Assembly: GCA_946894095.1 (NCBI GenBank)
Contig: OX335645.2
Location: forward strand, 10,253,001-10,317,000
Direction: 5' to 3'
Length of the DNA stretch: 64,000 bases
From: Incurvaria masculella
Taxonomy: Eukaryota; Arthropoda; Insecta; Lepidoptera; Incurvariidae
The notes beneath the pieces were generated by a model, which saw only the letters and a program-made list of their open reading frames with translations, did not search any database and was not told the origin of the DNA. The stretch's first letter is position 1; the number at the start of each line of letters is the position of its first letter. Below are positions 26,941 through 40,220 of this stretch, one piece after another. Position numbers and translations under genes: made by a program.

Positions 26941-29900
26941 TAAATATTTGTCTAAAACTACAAAAAATCCCAATCTTAAATCCTTGCATTACACTTAAAA
27001 CGAAAACAATCTAAGTCACCATGTCATCAGTATTCCAAGCATATCATGATTGTATGCATGAATGAACGGAGTTCTGCTCACGCGACACATCCCAACATTA
27101 AAGCAAGCAATCCATTAAATCGATGCGACCCAAGTTGAACGGAAAGTCGGAGGACAACATCCCCCCTCACCGCCCTGCACCCTCTCCCCCTCGAGCCTGA
27201 TAACCAGTAATACGATGATATTTTTACGCTGCTCATATATCGGAAGTAATGGCTCACAAAGGTACGCCGTCGGCGGATCTCCCGCTGGAACCGAGATATG
27301 TAAGACACGCACCATGACCAATCCTTATAAATTAAACAGTGGAAAAGTCATCCTGCTTCAGACGAATACCCAAATATAAGAACTACAAGAAAAACTGCAA
27401 ATTTTCAAAATAGTATTGCAGTGCTAGTAGACTTCACAATTTAACTTTACAGAATGGGAGAGCAAGTGGACAAACCATACTATCGTTGTGTTTTGGTCAA
27501 TGTGTTTTGGATAAAAAAGTCAAGACTTTAAATTGTCGATTGCGACCAAGGTAAGATTCTAGGCAACGAAAGTGCTATAATGTTTTCCCTTCGATACATT
27601 TAACATTAGTTTTCATAATAGTAATAATTTATAACTGACCTGTTAAATTGTTTCAATCAAATACAAAAAACAATATATGTAAACGATTCCTTAAAAATTG
27701 CATGTTGCTGGGATGAGGTGAAGCTAGAGGTAGAAAAGTCGCATCCACATATTCTCCCAGAGAAGCGAACACCACAATATATTATATTTGGCATGTAAAA
27801 GGGCTCGCTTATCTCCGGGGTTTGACTGAAGCAGAACATAAAGGGTGATCCTCTCTGACAAATATCCAGGAGCGGGGTGACAGCGGAATATAAATATTTT
27901 TATAAGATGAAACATTATTATGTTTGGGGCCGACAGGATCAGCAGTCACGTATGGAGAGGAAGTTATTACTTGCGAACGCGAGTTTGTTGGTTTTCTGCT
28001 GACAGCCGTAGCAAAGGGTTGTTAGAGGGTACAGAGCATTGAACATGCGGCTCGGAGGGTGGTTGGTTTGTCTAACAAATCGATATTATGCTCGCAGTGA
28101 AAATCGATACAAGCGGCGTTTCTTGAAATAACCCTACATTAAATTTCCACATTCCGATGATGTCTGCTCCATCGTATTATTTTTCCAATAGAAACCAAAC
28201 ATTACCCTATCTCATTTCCTTGTTTACAGCCGTAGCCGATTGCCGCTGCAATGTGGACCTTGGCCTGACGACTCAAGTGCAAGATTCCCCCGGGGAATCG
28301 CGCGCGTTGCGGAGGATTCAATCAAAACATACAATGAACGTATTGATTCCTGGAAGTGTCGTGAGCTCTCGTCGGAGGCTGAAACTGAATACATTAGCCG
28401 GCATAATGAAGTCTTCGTGTCTTGTAAACAAACATGGAGCGTAGTGTCGGCGGCGGCGCGCGGTAACGGGTAGCGGCAGCTGTCGCGAGCTGACGGGAGC
28501 GGCTACCGGGTAGGGGTAGCTAGCTACCATCGATATTGCTATTACACAATCTATTGAAATAGCTTTGTATGGAACTTTATACGAGAAACTCATGATAGGA
28601 TTTTATTCAGAAATATTGGTATGTTCAAATATTGCTAAAACTCAGTATAGTGTAAAAGTGTAGTGTTAAGATGGGCAAAATTTATATCAAATGGATATAT
28701 TAGGTAGAATCAGTGAGATTTGAGCAAAGTTAACAACAAAATATTCGGCAGCATTGATACAATTTTTGCTTCTTATGCATGAATTGAATACAAAACAACT
28801 ACGGAGATCGTCGATTTCCGTGATACCCACGGATAAGAATCCCTTAGAATTATATTTTAGAATTCGAAAGTGTGTTTGTCGGTTGTGTGTAAGACGTAGC
28901 AACAAAGAAACGGATCCATGTGATTTTTTGAAAATCGTTAGTATGACATAGACTACTTTATCCTAGAAAACCACTTTTGGATGCTATCCTGAGCAACGTC
29001 ATTTCCACGAACTAGTAATCAATAAATCAATATGTCTTGACAGTAAGTTGTGCATCTCTACATATGGTCAATACAATAATGTCAAACTTCTGCCCACCGC
29101 TTTTGAGTATCAGTGGAAGTGTTAGAAGAAGAAGTTCCCGGCTCCGCTCGGGTCGATTTCGTTCAGGACATTCTCCCGAGCGGAGACCCTTAGAATGTGA
29201 TCAAAAACCTTCGCGGGTGTAGTTTTCAAACGGCCAATCGAAACAATATTTCAAGATCTAGCTATATACGCCGACCGGGTCCGGCTATAGCTAAGAACTA
29301 GCCACGTGACACCAAGTATAAAAAAATATATGTCATCAAAATCGGTCAAGCAGTTTATGAACGAACACACGCATTTTATAAATGCAGAAGATACAAAACA
29401 AGAGACAAGTGGCGATTTAAAAATTTACACCCCTAAAACAATGTGTCGGTCGACGCGTCGTAAAAAAGGAAGACACAAATTGCCACCATGCGATGTTCCA
29501 CTTAACAAAAATAAATAGGAATATTAAAGTGCGTTCGCTGGTTCCAGAAACCACATAAAATAGTAGCGGCCAGCTGTTGTTTAACGCCTCCCGCGGCCCC
29601 TTGTTTGATGAAGGAGCCGATTCCTTCGGCCATATCGCGTTTCCTGTTATGACGCCACTTTTATTATATTCGAATGCGCCTGCGACTAAACGCTTTGTTC
29701 CAGGACTGTTTCTTTATAGAAAAATCTTCACTGCGTGTATACTTCAAAGGATGCTTCGAACGGCGGAGAGACCTGACTTTATTATTTTCTGCCAAAATAC
29801 ACAGTTAAACTTCACGTGTAAGGTGTCACGTTGACATTGTAGTGGTATCGTCAAAGGATATCAGGATTTTCTATGACACACGATGCAAATGGAAAGAGGG

Positions 29901-31019
29901 CGGACGGTGGGGCGGTGCGGGGTCGCGTCGGCGGCGCGGGGCGATGGAAGTTCGTAAAGAGGCGCGTAATGCGTTTGGTTTACTGCGACTGGCTTGGGGA
30001 GATGGCATTCTGGCTAGACTGCGGAGTGCCAACTTGAGTAATGTTCACATTATGTAAAAAATAATAAGTCAGAAAGCCAACTCTTATAAATGTTTAATAG
30101 AACGTGAAATTTTAAAGTCGTAACACTATTTGTGGCCGGTTGATCGGTTTATTAGTTTGATTTCATTATATTGAACACTTAATATTATGAAAACGTTTTT
30201 CTCTAATGAAAATCCTAAGTCTTAATCAATAATAAAACTAAATCAATTCTAGTAAATTGATCAAGTTTTAAAGTTGTATAAATCCCTATTAATATTCTCA
30301 CCAGTCTCTTCCTCAAATATTTTCGAAATGAATTTAATGATATATTTAATTTTTAAAAATCGGCTACACTGAAGTTCATTTCATTATTTAAAGAACGGAT
30401 AACGCTTATTATCGTCATTCCAAATTTTTTAACATAAATTTTATTTAGAACCAAACGTAAAAGTTATTTAAATAAGAGTGATATCGGCGCAATAACTGTG
30501 GTACCTTAGGTAGCTAAGCAGTAGTCGAAAATTTATCGAAACTTTTTCGAATAAAAAACTCATCTGTCCCGCAATTTTGGGCGTTTTCCTAAGTTATAGT
30601 TATGAATTTGACGAGAGCAAACAATATATTTGCAATTAGAGACTCTACCAACTCTTCTGGCGGATGCGATCGATGCTTATACTTGTATAACATGTTATTA
30701 TGTGACAGATATTGTGGGGTGAGGTATTTTACGAAGGCGACACACGAGTATCCTTACGTCGCGTCGTCACCGCATCTAGAAATGCAATGATTTATGGTTA
30801 TTTCATGAGGATCTATGAAATAACAGTCGTCATATTTAGCAAAAAAGCCATAAACCATGTTTGGCAAAAGTATATTAAACCAATAACCATGGAGGTGAGG
30901 AAATTATATTAACGTTATATTTAACTAATGTTTGTTATAATGATTTTTATTATTTTGTGGCATTGTCTTTGTGAGACAACCGGTTAATATACATTGAGTA
31001 AATGGTCATGTATTTTCAA
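26941..31019. other. Long stretch without recognised gene
   Basis: No protein domain, RNA gene or complete transposon found. GC-rich patches at about 27,110-27,200, 28,440-28,520 and 29,890-29,950 stand out but code for nothing recognisable. Confidence 0.45.
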
Positions 31020-31359
31020 ATAAAATAAATGGTTTATTTCAGGCAATTTTGCACCCATATAGTGATAAAGTTAAAGTTTACATATGTACAAATCTATAAA
31101 AAGAAAAATAATGTGAGCTATAAAACAATAAAACATTTTAAATTACAATTCAAGTAAAATTCTAGTAAAATCAAAATTAAAAAGGAAATTCAATTACCAT
31201 TAAATAACAATAACAACAATATTTAGAAGCAGTGTGAAAAAAAAATCAAAATAAGGTAAATTAAAATCAAATTCAGTAAATTAAATTTAATTATATTCAA
31301 AATCAACATCAATACACTCATTATCTAATATCTAATATTTTAATTCTACAATCACTTCA

Positions 31360-31620
31360 TTAATTAATATAATACAGCCGACTAGTAATTGCAATTATAA
31401 TTTCATTATCTGATTTATTAACACGCTGCATAAACCCTGCTCTCCGCTTCCGCATAATAGCATAGAAGTCGTCTAGTCGGTGTTCGGCGAACATACCAGA
31501 CGCGCTACATCTCCAAGGCAATCCCAATATGCAACGAAGTGCATTGTTGTACTGTACTCGCAGCGAGTTATAAGTTCGCTGCGTGTAAGGCGACAAAAGG
31601 CGACCTCTTTTTGACCACAA
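31360..31620 (-). pseudogene. LINE reverse-transcriptase C-terminal fragment
   Basis: Encodes LRVQYNNALRCILGLPWRCS followed by ASGMFAEHRLDDFYAIMRKR, a pattern I know from the region after the reverse-transcriptase domain of insect LINEs. Both ends are lost; the frame is open for 86 codons but is only a remnant. Confidence 0.7.
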
Positions 31621-31884
31621 TTTACATGTTAGTCTTCATGCGTTAGCTCAACTCTAGACTAATGCTGAGATAAATAGTTATAACTTAAACTAAAACTAAC
31701 GAAAAGTAATGTATCAAAGTCACTTTGACATATTTTGTCAAACTAATGTCACTTTTGACATTAGCTACTAATTTTGGTAAGTCTTACAGTTGCGACTATT
31801 CGTCCCAATGTAATGTAAATTATAATGCGATATGAAAGTCATCTCACTGCGCGACCGAATGCCAAATTCGCTGATACAACAAGC

Positions 31885-31990
31885 ACCAAGGTCACTGACA
31901 TTATGCATAGGGTTGCTAAGTGGCAGTGGGCAGGCCACGTATGTCGCAGAGATGAACACAGATGGAGCACTGAAATGACTATACCGTATG
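31885..31990 (+). pseudogene. RTE-type LINE C-terminal fragment
   Basis: The plus-strand translation gives VTDIMHRVAKWQWAGHVCRR followed by DEHRWSTEM, the conserved end of RTE-like LINE ORFs (IAxxKWxWAGHxxRR). Only about 35 codons survive. Confidence 0.65.
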
Positions 31991-32428
31991 AAATTTAAAT
32001 AGCTCAACATCATAAAACGGAATGGACAAGAAAATGCTCGAGAACTAGAACGATCAAGTTAATGTTATGCCTAAGATATAACTGATATTTATTTTATATT
32101 TCTACATAAAATCATACGACACGAAAGAAAGGGGAAGATGGGAGGAGAAAAAATTCTGGCAGCGTGGGTAATGGCCTGAGAGAAAGATGATTGCTGCAAA
32201 ACATCCGAATAAGATTACCGGGCGTGCGCTGCGATGCCGCTCGTCCCCCACCCAGCTACCCCGGGTGAATGAACGTCCTTGATGGACGTGTCGATATCTT
32301 ATTCGATAACTTTTAAGGCATGCGGTATGATTATTTATATTTTGGCTTAAATTAGGACATATTATGTTTATTTACCACCCCTCTCTGCGTTGCTAGGAAA
32401 CTAAGTGTAAATTCTTTGGAATTCACGC

Positions 32429-32580
32429 TCAGGAATCAGGTATTTTTCAGTCGAGAAAACAGCTTTTATAGCGGTTCTCAAAGCGGTTTCCTCGGTGGAA
32501 ACATTCTGCAGATAGATATTTCAGCAACCGATACAAAAGCGATTTTTCCACTCAAAGATTCCTGATTCCTGAGCAAGGAA
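32429..32580. mobile_element. Palindromic MITE, diverged copy
   Basis: Inverted ends GCTCAGGAATCAGG and CCTGATTCCTGAGC enclose AGCTTTTATAGCGGTTCTCA and AAAAGCGATTTTTCC, the same order as at 1-208. The outermost arms are lost or diverged. Confidence 0.65.
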
Positions 32581-35500
32581 TCCAAGAATTGACCTCCTGG
32601 CCGCAATCTTTTTCTTCGAGTCGAAGTGAAATCCGCTGTCGTCGCCAACGCGCCACTTCGACGAGCCCGAATTTTTACGCGGTTTGGAAAACGGGACAAT
32701 CTTGCATGTTTTGCGAACAGCGGGGCGGAGAACCGAAAAAAAATGACATTCCCTTTCAAAACGGTACGCATGGTCACCAAGTTGGAAGCTAGGACGGATG
32801 AATCAGATTGAACTAACATTAGCAAATTTACCATGGCGACGTATATTTATGCTGAAGAATTTTAAAACGAGACAGTAGTGTGCGATTATGAGCATGATGA
32901 ACGACAGAACCGAACACAATAAAGCCATTATCTCGCTGGCATGTTCTATCTGGCAGACACTCAAATATTTTTCGTTGAAAGAGAAATATTTTAGCAGCAT
33001 GAAGCATCAAAGACATTTAGTTATTAGAGTGGTTGTTCAAAATATCTTAAGTATTTTACATAACAGAGAGTGCGATGTGATTTTTTTGAAGGAGCTATTT
33101 TTTCGTAGATGCACGGGATTAAAGAATTATTGAAAAATACTAGAAGATTTATTGGGAAAATATGTTGGCACGCCTCGAGATCGCATTGTTCAAAGATAAT
33201 AGCAATTACGAAACTATTAGAAGCACTGACATAACGATTAAACTTATTTACTCTGAAATATCGAGAGTCATTCGACAATGAACAAAAGAAATGCTACAGC
33301 AGAACGCAATACTTCGGTAAATATACGCACACGTGATTGGGGTGTAATATGCAAACTTGTGTGATTTCATTTCTTCCAAAACATAAAGCACGGGTAAAGA
33401 TTATTATTTCAGCGTTCAATTTTGCAGAAAAAGTTTTTTTATTACTGCGAACGAAACAAATTTCTTAGGGCTGCGCACGACATCTCCAAGTTATTGGAAG
33501 AAATAAGTTAAATATTGTCCCGCGTATGCAATTTAACTTTTGTTTGTTGGATTCCTCCTCCATCTATCTTTTAAAGAGACGATTGTTTTACTTGATGTAG
33601 TTCGTATTGTTTTACTAAAATACGAGACAAGTTTGATTGTGGGTGCATACATCGTATGAAAGAGCGATGTTCTTAATAAGTTCGGCATAACCTTATTTGG
33701 ATGCCATGATGAATTTGTTGATAAATTTGACGTGTTTTCAGCATCAAATTTTGTGATAAAACCCTTAACATTACTTTATATTTCACCTTATGGTAAGAAA
33801 CATTGCCGAAACTATAGCAGCTTCGGCAATGTTTAATTACGTATATTTCCAAACAGTTTACTTGCCACTACTTTAACCAATGCAATATGTATCTAGAATC
33901 TACAGTGAAGCAAGGACATACTAAAAATTCAAACTTTCCTACACATTACCATATACATTGAAAACGATAAATTGTTCAAAAGTACTATATATAATTTGTC
34001 GAATACAAACACGATGCAGACATATGACAAGACGACGACATTTATATTTCTCAGACGATTTATGACATTATAAGAGTGCACACAAAGCCGTTAATGCTCC
34101 CACTAATACATAAAGTTATACCTTTTATTTTGATGTCGAACAAGGCGAGTGACGATGTATTTAGTAGTGCGCGTATAGGCAGAGCCGGGGCAGGTTGACA
34201 GAGAAATGGCCATCTTGTCAAAGAGTTCAAAATGTCTCAGGACGATGACGGGTGTAATTATATTATCAGAAAATAAATGTTTCGAGCAGTTGGAATATAT
34301 AGACAAAAGGCGTCCCAAACGATTTTTCATTTAAAATAGTTTGTATATTATGGGAGTGGAATTTTCTGCTAACCACCAAGCTAAAAATATTAATTAAAAA
34401 AAAAATAGGTTTAAAAAACATTGTGAAATATAAAAGTTAAAATCGTGCTATAGTTAGGTACTTCGCTAAAATTCAGTGCGTACAAAATCCTTATGAAAAA
34501 CGCAAGGTATGCCCAAGAAATCCGAGAGAAAGGACACGAGACGTTATTCGGGATAATTCAGGTGCTCGACCTAATAACGTCGCGACGAAGCTTTCATTGC
34601 TTTGAAATTTCCGACCACAGAAGTCATAAGTATCCGAATTAATTGACGCAATACTCATTGAAGAGACGTGTGTGAGGATTTGTGAACAAAAGTGTGAAGC
34701 GTGCACTCTTGTTTTGTCGTTTCAAAAAATTGCATTGTTTTTTTTTTGTGAAGAAATGTGATGTGGAATTAGCTCTTCGCCGTGAAGTATTTTCAAAAGA
34801 GTTAATAGAATTGACAGAGTTTATAGTTCAGTTTATAGAAATGACTGCGAAAAATTATAGATTTTTGTAATGATTCAATTTGATGCTTCCTTACATTTCC
34901 AAATTAAAGATTAGTCACTGAGAATTATATGGGTGCGAGCCAAGACACAATGTTAATAAATCATGATTTCCCGTTTGCCCTACTATCCTACTTGGATAAC
35001 ATAACGAAAAGTTTTAACATTGATCGGATTTTTAAAAAAAAATGCAATGAATCTAACTGTAATTCCGATAATAACAACCGCCCTGCAACGTTAAAACAGA
35101 GCCAACTCAGTAAGTTGGTTACTCTTACTGAGTGGAAAACAGTTAGCCTTAAACATTAAATGTTACTGTATATATTAATTCTTTTTTTAATTTTGTAAAA
35201 TAACTGTTTTTTATTACTGTTTTTGTAACTGTGTGAAAACTGTTTCTAGCTACAGTAATTTTTCTATTAGTACTTACGTTCTATATTCGGTGAAAAGGTA
35301 CTGTTTAACCTGTTAATACTACTGTACCTCTGGAAACGGCGCTACCGTCAGTGTATGTTTTACACTAAAAAGTCGTTATGCCGTTGCCACAAGAACGAGT
35401 TTCGGTAGCTACTTTCGTCCTTTCTTACTCGCCGTGATGGTCACTCCAGCCTGGAGTAGCGCGTGTCACCCCACCATATTTCATATCGGAGTAATGTCTG

Positions 35501-35722
35501 AATTTACAGTCTGTCAGAGTGTAATGACTCCCGGAGGCCTGTCGCTGCTCCTCCACCCATCTCCCCCGCGGGGGAGGCCGCCGTCGGACCCCGCTCCGTC
35601 GCCTTTGCAGAAGAAGTTCATATCTATCATTTCTAGTCGGTCCGATTCTTAAAACTAAAGAAAACATTTTTTAATTATTTCATGCTGAAAATGCTAATAA
35701 GAAATCCTTCATAAAAGTCATG
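32581..35722. other. Long stretch without recognised gene
   Basis: No gene recognised. Contains a 13-bp perfect hairpin at 33798-33834 and a weaker one near 35088-35116 (ACTCAGTAA / TTACTGAGT). A GC-rich patch lies at 35,540-35,610. Confidence 0.45.
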
Positions 35723-36079
35723 ATAAGGGGTTGTTAGCACCTGATTGCAATCAGTGAAATCATATTTTATTATTGTCACTACTATTTATTTTGGAATTAC
35801 AAAAGGCTATATTTGAAACCTTTAACGGTAAATATCTGACGCCCATATAATATAAGTATTCAAACTTTTTTTATGTTTTTTTATGAATATTTGCCACGTT
35901 GACAACATAAAGCACCAGAGATTTACAATTTTATCTTTTAAATATAGCTAGACGATCAATCTGCATATTAACATTTTTGATTATCGAAAATCGATGTGGG
36001 TATTTTGAAATACAATTACATGTTGTTTAACTTTCACCCAAATGGAACTGATTGCAATCAGGTGCTAACACCCTCTTAA
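35723..36079. mobile_element. TTAA-type foldback MITE, second copy
   Basis: Ends are GTTAGCACCTGATTGCAATC at the left and its complement ending GGTGCTAACACC at the right. TTAA is at 36076-36079 on the right, with a mutated ATAA at the left. Interior blocks match the copy inside the Polinton at 11829-12230. Confidence 0.7.
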
Positions 36080-36699
36080 GTTTTGAATTTTCCTATTATA
36101 TAGCTACGTGTATTTTTATTAAATAATGACGTAAAGTGATTTATTCGAAAACACTCAACCTTCACTTCTAACTCTTGTGGGTTAGGTTATTTAGGTAGCG
36201 TAGGTTATTTACTCAGGCTTCATGTCATCAATTGTCATGAGGTTGATACTCACAGAGGAGGTAGTCACCAAGTTGCTTCCTTCTATGCCGCTGTGAAGGT
36301 TGCCACTAGCTCGCGGATTATTGATATACGAGCGCACGAGTCCGAGGTAACATTATTATTTATACCCACAAGGAAACTACATTTATAACAATATTCCTTC
36401 TAGTGGACGGGGCTGGTCGCCGCCGCGTCACCCCTCGCCAGCCACCCCCGCCGCCGCGCCCTACAAAATGGGAAAATCATTTTCCGAAGATTGCAGGTGT
36501 ATTATATTTCATGAGAGTTATTTATTGAGAGATTTGGTTCCTGACTTTTACGACTTTTCATGGCGAATATTGATAAGTTTTCTGATGCGCAGTATTGAAC
36601 ACATTTCCTGTAGGAAAATCAACTGCCTAGTTGTATTTATTTGCAACAGCTGTACTGCGATGGAATAATGATATTTGTCACGATATGCACGATTGTGCT

Positions 36700-39600
36700 G
36701 TGTGGGTCCGGCACGTAAAAAGAATACTAAATGGCCCACTGCATTTCTTCCCGTGCATGTCGTAAGAGGCGACTAAGGGATTCAGCGTGTGGTAGACCGC
36801 AAGGTCGACTGGGTACGCTACCACACTCGGTGATAAGTCACGCCGCCAAGCAGTCCGCTGTGTTCCGGCGTGTATCCCGTGGACCCAGTATGCAAGGAGG
36901 ACTTGGGGCGAAGAGAAGTGGTCCAGTGATTTTAAAGCTGAATCACTGCCTGGGAGTAAGGGATCGACACGATGGCCAGGGAGAGCCGGTGAAACGGGTG
37001 CTCCGCTGCCCGCCCGCCGAGTAGTTCAGGGCCCGGTCTGTGTCTAACCATCACAGAAGGCTGCACCATCACTCGGCGCATAATCTCGGAGTGCAATTTA
37101 CATCCCAGGCAGATAGTGACGAAGCCACAGAGTTGCGCTTTGACCACTAATCTTCGCTGCTTGTCCCCTGTGCAACCCCTCACACCACAACCCATGATGA
37201 CAGCAAAAACTAGGAAAAACGTTTATTCAGCGGTGCACAACCCCGGCACCTTTCGCGTAGACATGGCGAATATACGGGGGCTGCACGCTAACCTGAATGC
37301 CGTGCACCTGCACCTGGAGCAGTGCAAGCCGGCCATGTTTTTCCTTACGGAGACACAAATATCACGACCTGCCGATACCTCGTACTTGCACTATCCCGGC
37401 TTTACTCTGGAAGAATCCTTCCGTCCGAAGGCTGGGGTGTGCCTGTTCGTCAGGTCTGATATTTGTTGTCGCCGTATACACTGTCTAGAGGACCCCGAAC
37501 ACTGCGTACTTTGGGTTCACATTGACATGGGGACGGACACACGGTTGTACGCATGCCTGTACAGACCGCATAGTGGAGACAGAGAGGTTACTCGACTTCT
37601 TGAGTACCTGAGCAAAGCGGCAGATGATGCACAGGCAAGGTTTCCCTCCGCAGAGTTGGTCTTTCTGGGGGACTTTAACGCGCATCATGCGTCGTGGCTA
37701 GGCTCCGATAAGACTGACTTTGCTGGCAGGGCTGTGCGCAACTTCGCTCTGGCGCATAACCTAACTCAATTGGTGACGCAACATACGCGCATCCCAGATC
37801 GAGTCGGTGACGCGTCTTCCTTACTGGATCTTCTGCTGACCACTAAACCCGCCGGGTACAAGATCTCGGTACTTGCCCCCCTGGGGTCATCTGACCACTG
37901 CCTGGTGAGTTCATCTGCACCACACACGCAGACCGAGAAACGTGCATCTGGCACCCGTCTGGTGTGGCATTATGAGTCAGCAGAATGGGACGGAATGCGA
38001 GAATATTTCGCCTCCTTCCCTTGGAGACAGCTCTGTTTTAGCAATATGGATCCGTCGAGCTGTGCTAATGCCGTTGCCGAGGTGATTCAGGGAGCTATGG
38101 AACTATTTATTCCTAGCTCTACCAAATCCCTCGGTGGTAAATGCCAGCCATGGTTCAACGCAGAATGCGCGGACGCCTGTTCTACTAAGAATGCGGCCCA
38201 CCGTGCATGGAACCGTGCAAGAACACGACGTGAACCAGACGTTAAAGCGCTGAAACAGGCGCTTAACGCAGCCTCCAGATCCAGTAAGAGGATAATCGCA
38301 AGAGCGAAGTTCGAACATATCGGCAGAATTGGCGAGAAGTTGATCAGGCACCCAACAGGGAGCCGTCAATTCTGGTCCCTTGCTAAATCTGTCGAAGCAA
38401 ATTTCTGCCGCTCCTCACTTCCACCATTGCAGCAACCTGATGGATCACTCGCTTTTTCCGCCATAGAGAAGGCTGACCTTCTCGTGGGCCTCTTTGCGGC
38501 AAACTCACGCCTGGACGATGGCGGATCAATCCCGCCATCTATTCCTGGGTGCGAATGCTCTATGCCGAACATACAAATCCGCCAGAAAGCGGTGCGGCGT
38601 GAGCTCTTCGCCCTAGATTCCAGGAAAGCGAGTGGCCCTGATGGTATTCCAGCGCTGGTGTTGAAGAAATGTGCTCCAGAATTAGCCCCTGTCCTAACCC
38701 GCCTTTACCGCCTATCGTACTCCACTGGATGTGTGCCTACAGCTTGGAAATCGGCCAACGTCCAGCCCGTGCCTAAAAAAGGCAATCGATCAGACCCGGC
38801 CAACTACCGACCCATAGCCATTACCTCTCTTCTATGCAAAGTGATGGAGCGCATCATTAACGCCCAGTTGATGAGGTACCTAGAGAGCAATGCACTCCTC
38901 AGTGATCACCAATACGGATTTCGTCCGAATCGATCTGCTGGGGATCTCCTAGTTTACATCTCACATGAGGTGGGTGATGCGCTCGAAAATCATGGCGAAG
39001 GTATGGCTATCGGGCTGGATATCGCGAAAGCATTTGACCGGGTCTGGCACAAGGCACTGCTTTCCAAGCTACCGTCCTATGGCCTTCCAACCGATCTATG
39101 TGACTGGATCGCCGATTTTCTACATGGCCGCAACATTAAAGTCTTAATTGATGGTTGTTGCTCCAAAGCCATGTCAGTGAATGCCGGCGTACCGCAGGGC
39201 TCTGTGCTGTCCCCAACCCTTTTTCTGCTGCACATTAATGATATGCTGAATTTGGGTGACATTGAATGCTACGCAGACGACAGCACAGTGCTAGCCAGGT
39301 ACACCAGTCACCGGACCGCAAGCCGGGCTGAAGTGGAGGAGAATAGGCGGCGCCAAGTTGTTAGACTCGAAGAGACCCTGGAAAAAGTTTCCGGGTGGGG
39401 TCTCCAGAACCTTGTCGAGTTTAACGCGAGCAAGACACAGGCTTGCGTATTTAGTGCGAAGCGTACTCCGTTCAGTGTGGCTCCGACCTTCCAGGGAGCA
39501 ACTCTACGTATTGACGAGCATTTAGGGATTCTTGGTGTCGACCTGACGCATAACCTTAATTTCGGACGCCATATCGAGGATAAAGCCAAGCTCGCCTCGA

Positions 39601-40220
39601 AAAAGCTGGGAGTTCTCAACAGGGTGCGTCAGTATTTCACGCCTGACCAAAAACTGCTCCTTTACAAGGCGCAGATAAGGTCTTGCGTGGAGTACTGCTC
39701 GCATTTGTGGGACGGCTCAGCTCATCACCTGCTTGGCTCCCTGGACTCGATACAGCGTCGGGCTGTGCGTCTCGTCGACGACCCCAAGGTATCTATGAAT
39801 CTAGAGACCCTCCAACTCCGAAGGGATGTTGGGTCTCTCTCTGTGTTCTACCGTCTTTACCATGGAGAATGCTCGTCAGAGCTACATAACGCTGTCCCTC
39901 CGTCCCCATTCTACCATCGCACGACGCGGAACAGGCAGGAAATGCACCCGTTCACTGTCGACATTCCAAAAATCAGAACCAACCGATCCTCTAGGTCCTT
40001 TATTTATAGGGTCGGTAAACTATGGAATGCACTTCCTGCCGAGTTATTTCCCTCAAGGTACAACCTAGGATCCTTCAAACGTGGTGTGAAGAAGCACCTG
40101 GCCGGCCGGCATGGTTTTCGCAGCCCCCTTATAAGTTCGAAAGCCCATGGGCATCGTCGGGCACCTTAAGTGGTCCTGGCGTATGCCATATGCCGCGCAT
40201 TACATAAAAAAAAAAAAAAA
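36700..40220 (+). mobile_element. Near full-length non-LTR retrotransposon (LINE)
   Basis: A GC-richer segment with a 5' region (about 36,700-37,115) containing CGTAAGAGGCGACTAAGGGA, one long intact ORF (37116-40169) and a 3' A-run at 40206-40220. The 5' boundary is uncertain. A partial copy of its 3' end lies at 63108-63800. The open ORF and clean poly(A) suggest a recent insertion. Confidence 0.85.
37116..40169 (+). CDS. LINE endonuclease-reverse transcriptase
   Basis: A 1017-aa frame without stops; a start at 37194 (MMTAKT) is equally possible. The APE-type endonuclease occupies about residues 45-270, with MANIRGLHANL, FFLTETQ (catalytic Glu), FLGDFNAHHASW and SSDHCLV. The reverse transcriptase spans about 500-780, with ANYRPIAITSLLCKV, LDIAKAFDRVWH, AGVPQGSVLSPTLF and the catalytic ECYADDS. 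The C-terminus has SRSFIYRVGKLWNALPAELF, typical of CR1/Jockey-group elements. It nicks target DNA and copies its own RNA at the nick. All catalytic motifs are intact, so the copy may be active; the exact clade is not resolvable by eye. Confidence 0.92.
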   Translation: MTKPQSCALTTNLRCLSPVQPLTPQPMMTAKTRKNVYSAVHNPGTFRVDMANIRGLHANLNAVHLHLEQCKPAMFFLTETQISRPADTSYLHYPGFTLEESFRPKAGVCLFVRSDICCRRIHCLEDPEHCVLWVHIDMGTDTRLYACLYRPHSGDREVTRLLEYLSKAADDAQARFPSAELVFLGDFNAHHASWLGSDKTDFAGRAVRNFALAHNLTQLVTQHTRIPDRVGDASSLLDLLLTTKPAGYKISVLAPLGSSDHCLVSSSAPHTQTEKRASGTRLVWHYESAEWDGMREYFASFPWRQLCFSNMDPSSCANAVAEVIQGAMELFIPSSTKSLGGKCQPWFNAECADACSTKNAAHRAWNRARTRREPDVKALKQALNAASRSSKRIIARAKFEHIGRIGEKLIRHPTGSRQFWSLAKSVEANFCRSSLPPLQQPDGSLAFSAIEKADLLVGLFAANSRLDDGGSIPPSIPGCECSMPNIQIRQKAVRRELFALDSRKASGPDGIPALVLKKCAPELAPVLTRLYRLSYSTGCVPTAWKSANVQPVPKKGNRSDPANYRPIAITSLLCKVMERIINAQLMRYLESNALLSDHQYGFRPNRSAGDLLVYISHEVGDALENHGEGMAIGLDIAKAFDRVWHKALLSKLPSYGLPTDLCDWIADFLHGRNIKVLIDGCCSKAMSVNAGVPQGSVLSPTLFLLHINDMLNLGDIECYADDSTVLARYTSHRTASRAEVEENRRRQVVRLEETLEKVSGWGLQNLVEFNASKTQACVFSAKRTPFSVAPTFQGATLRIDEHLGILGVDLTHNLNFGRHIEDKAKLASKKLGVLNRVRQYFTPDQKLLLYKAQIRSCVEYCSHLWDGSAHHLLGSLDSIQRRAVRLVDDPKVSMNLETLQLRRDVGSLSVFYRLYHGECSSELHNAVPPSPFYHRTTRNRQEMHPFTVDIPKIRTNRSSRSFIYRVGKLWNALPAELFPSRYNLGSFKRGVKKHLAGRHGFRSPLISSKAHGHRRAP

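Noticed and set aside
28157..28473. Possible host exon after an acceptor-like TTCCTTGTTTACAG
   Set aside because: No recognisable domain, two competing frames and no matching donor; not enough to call a gene.
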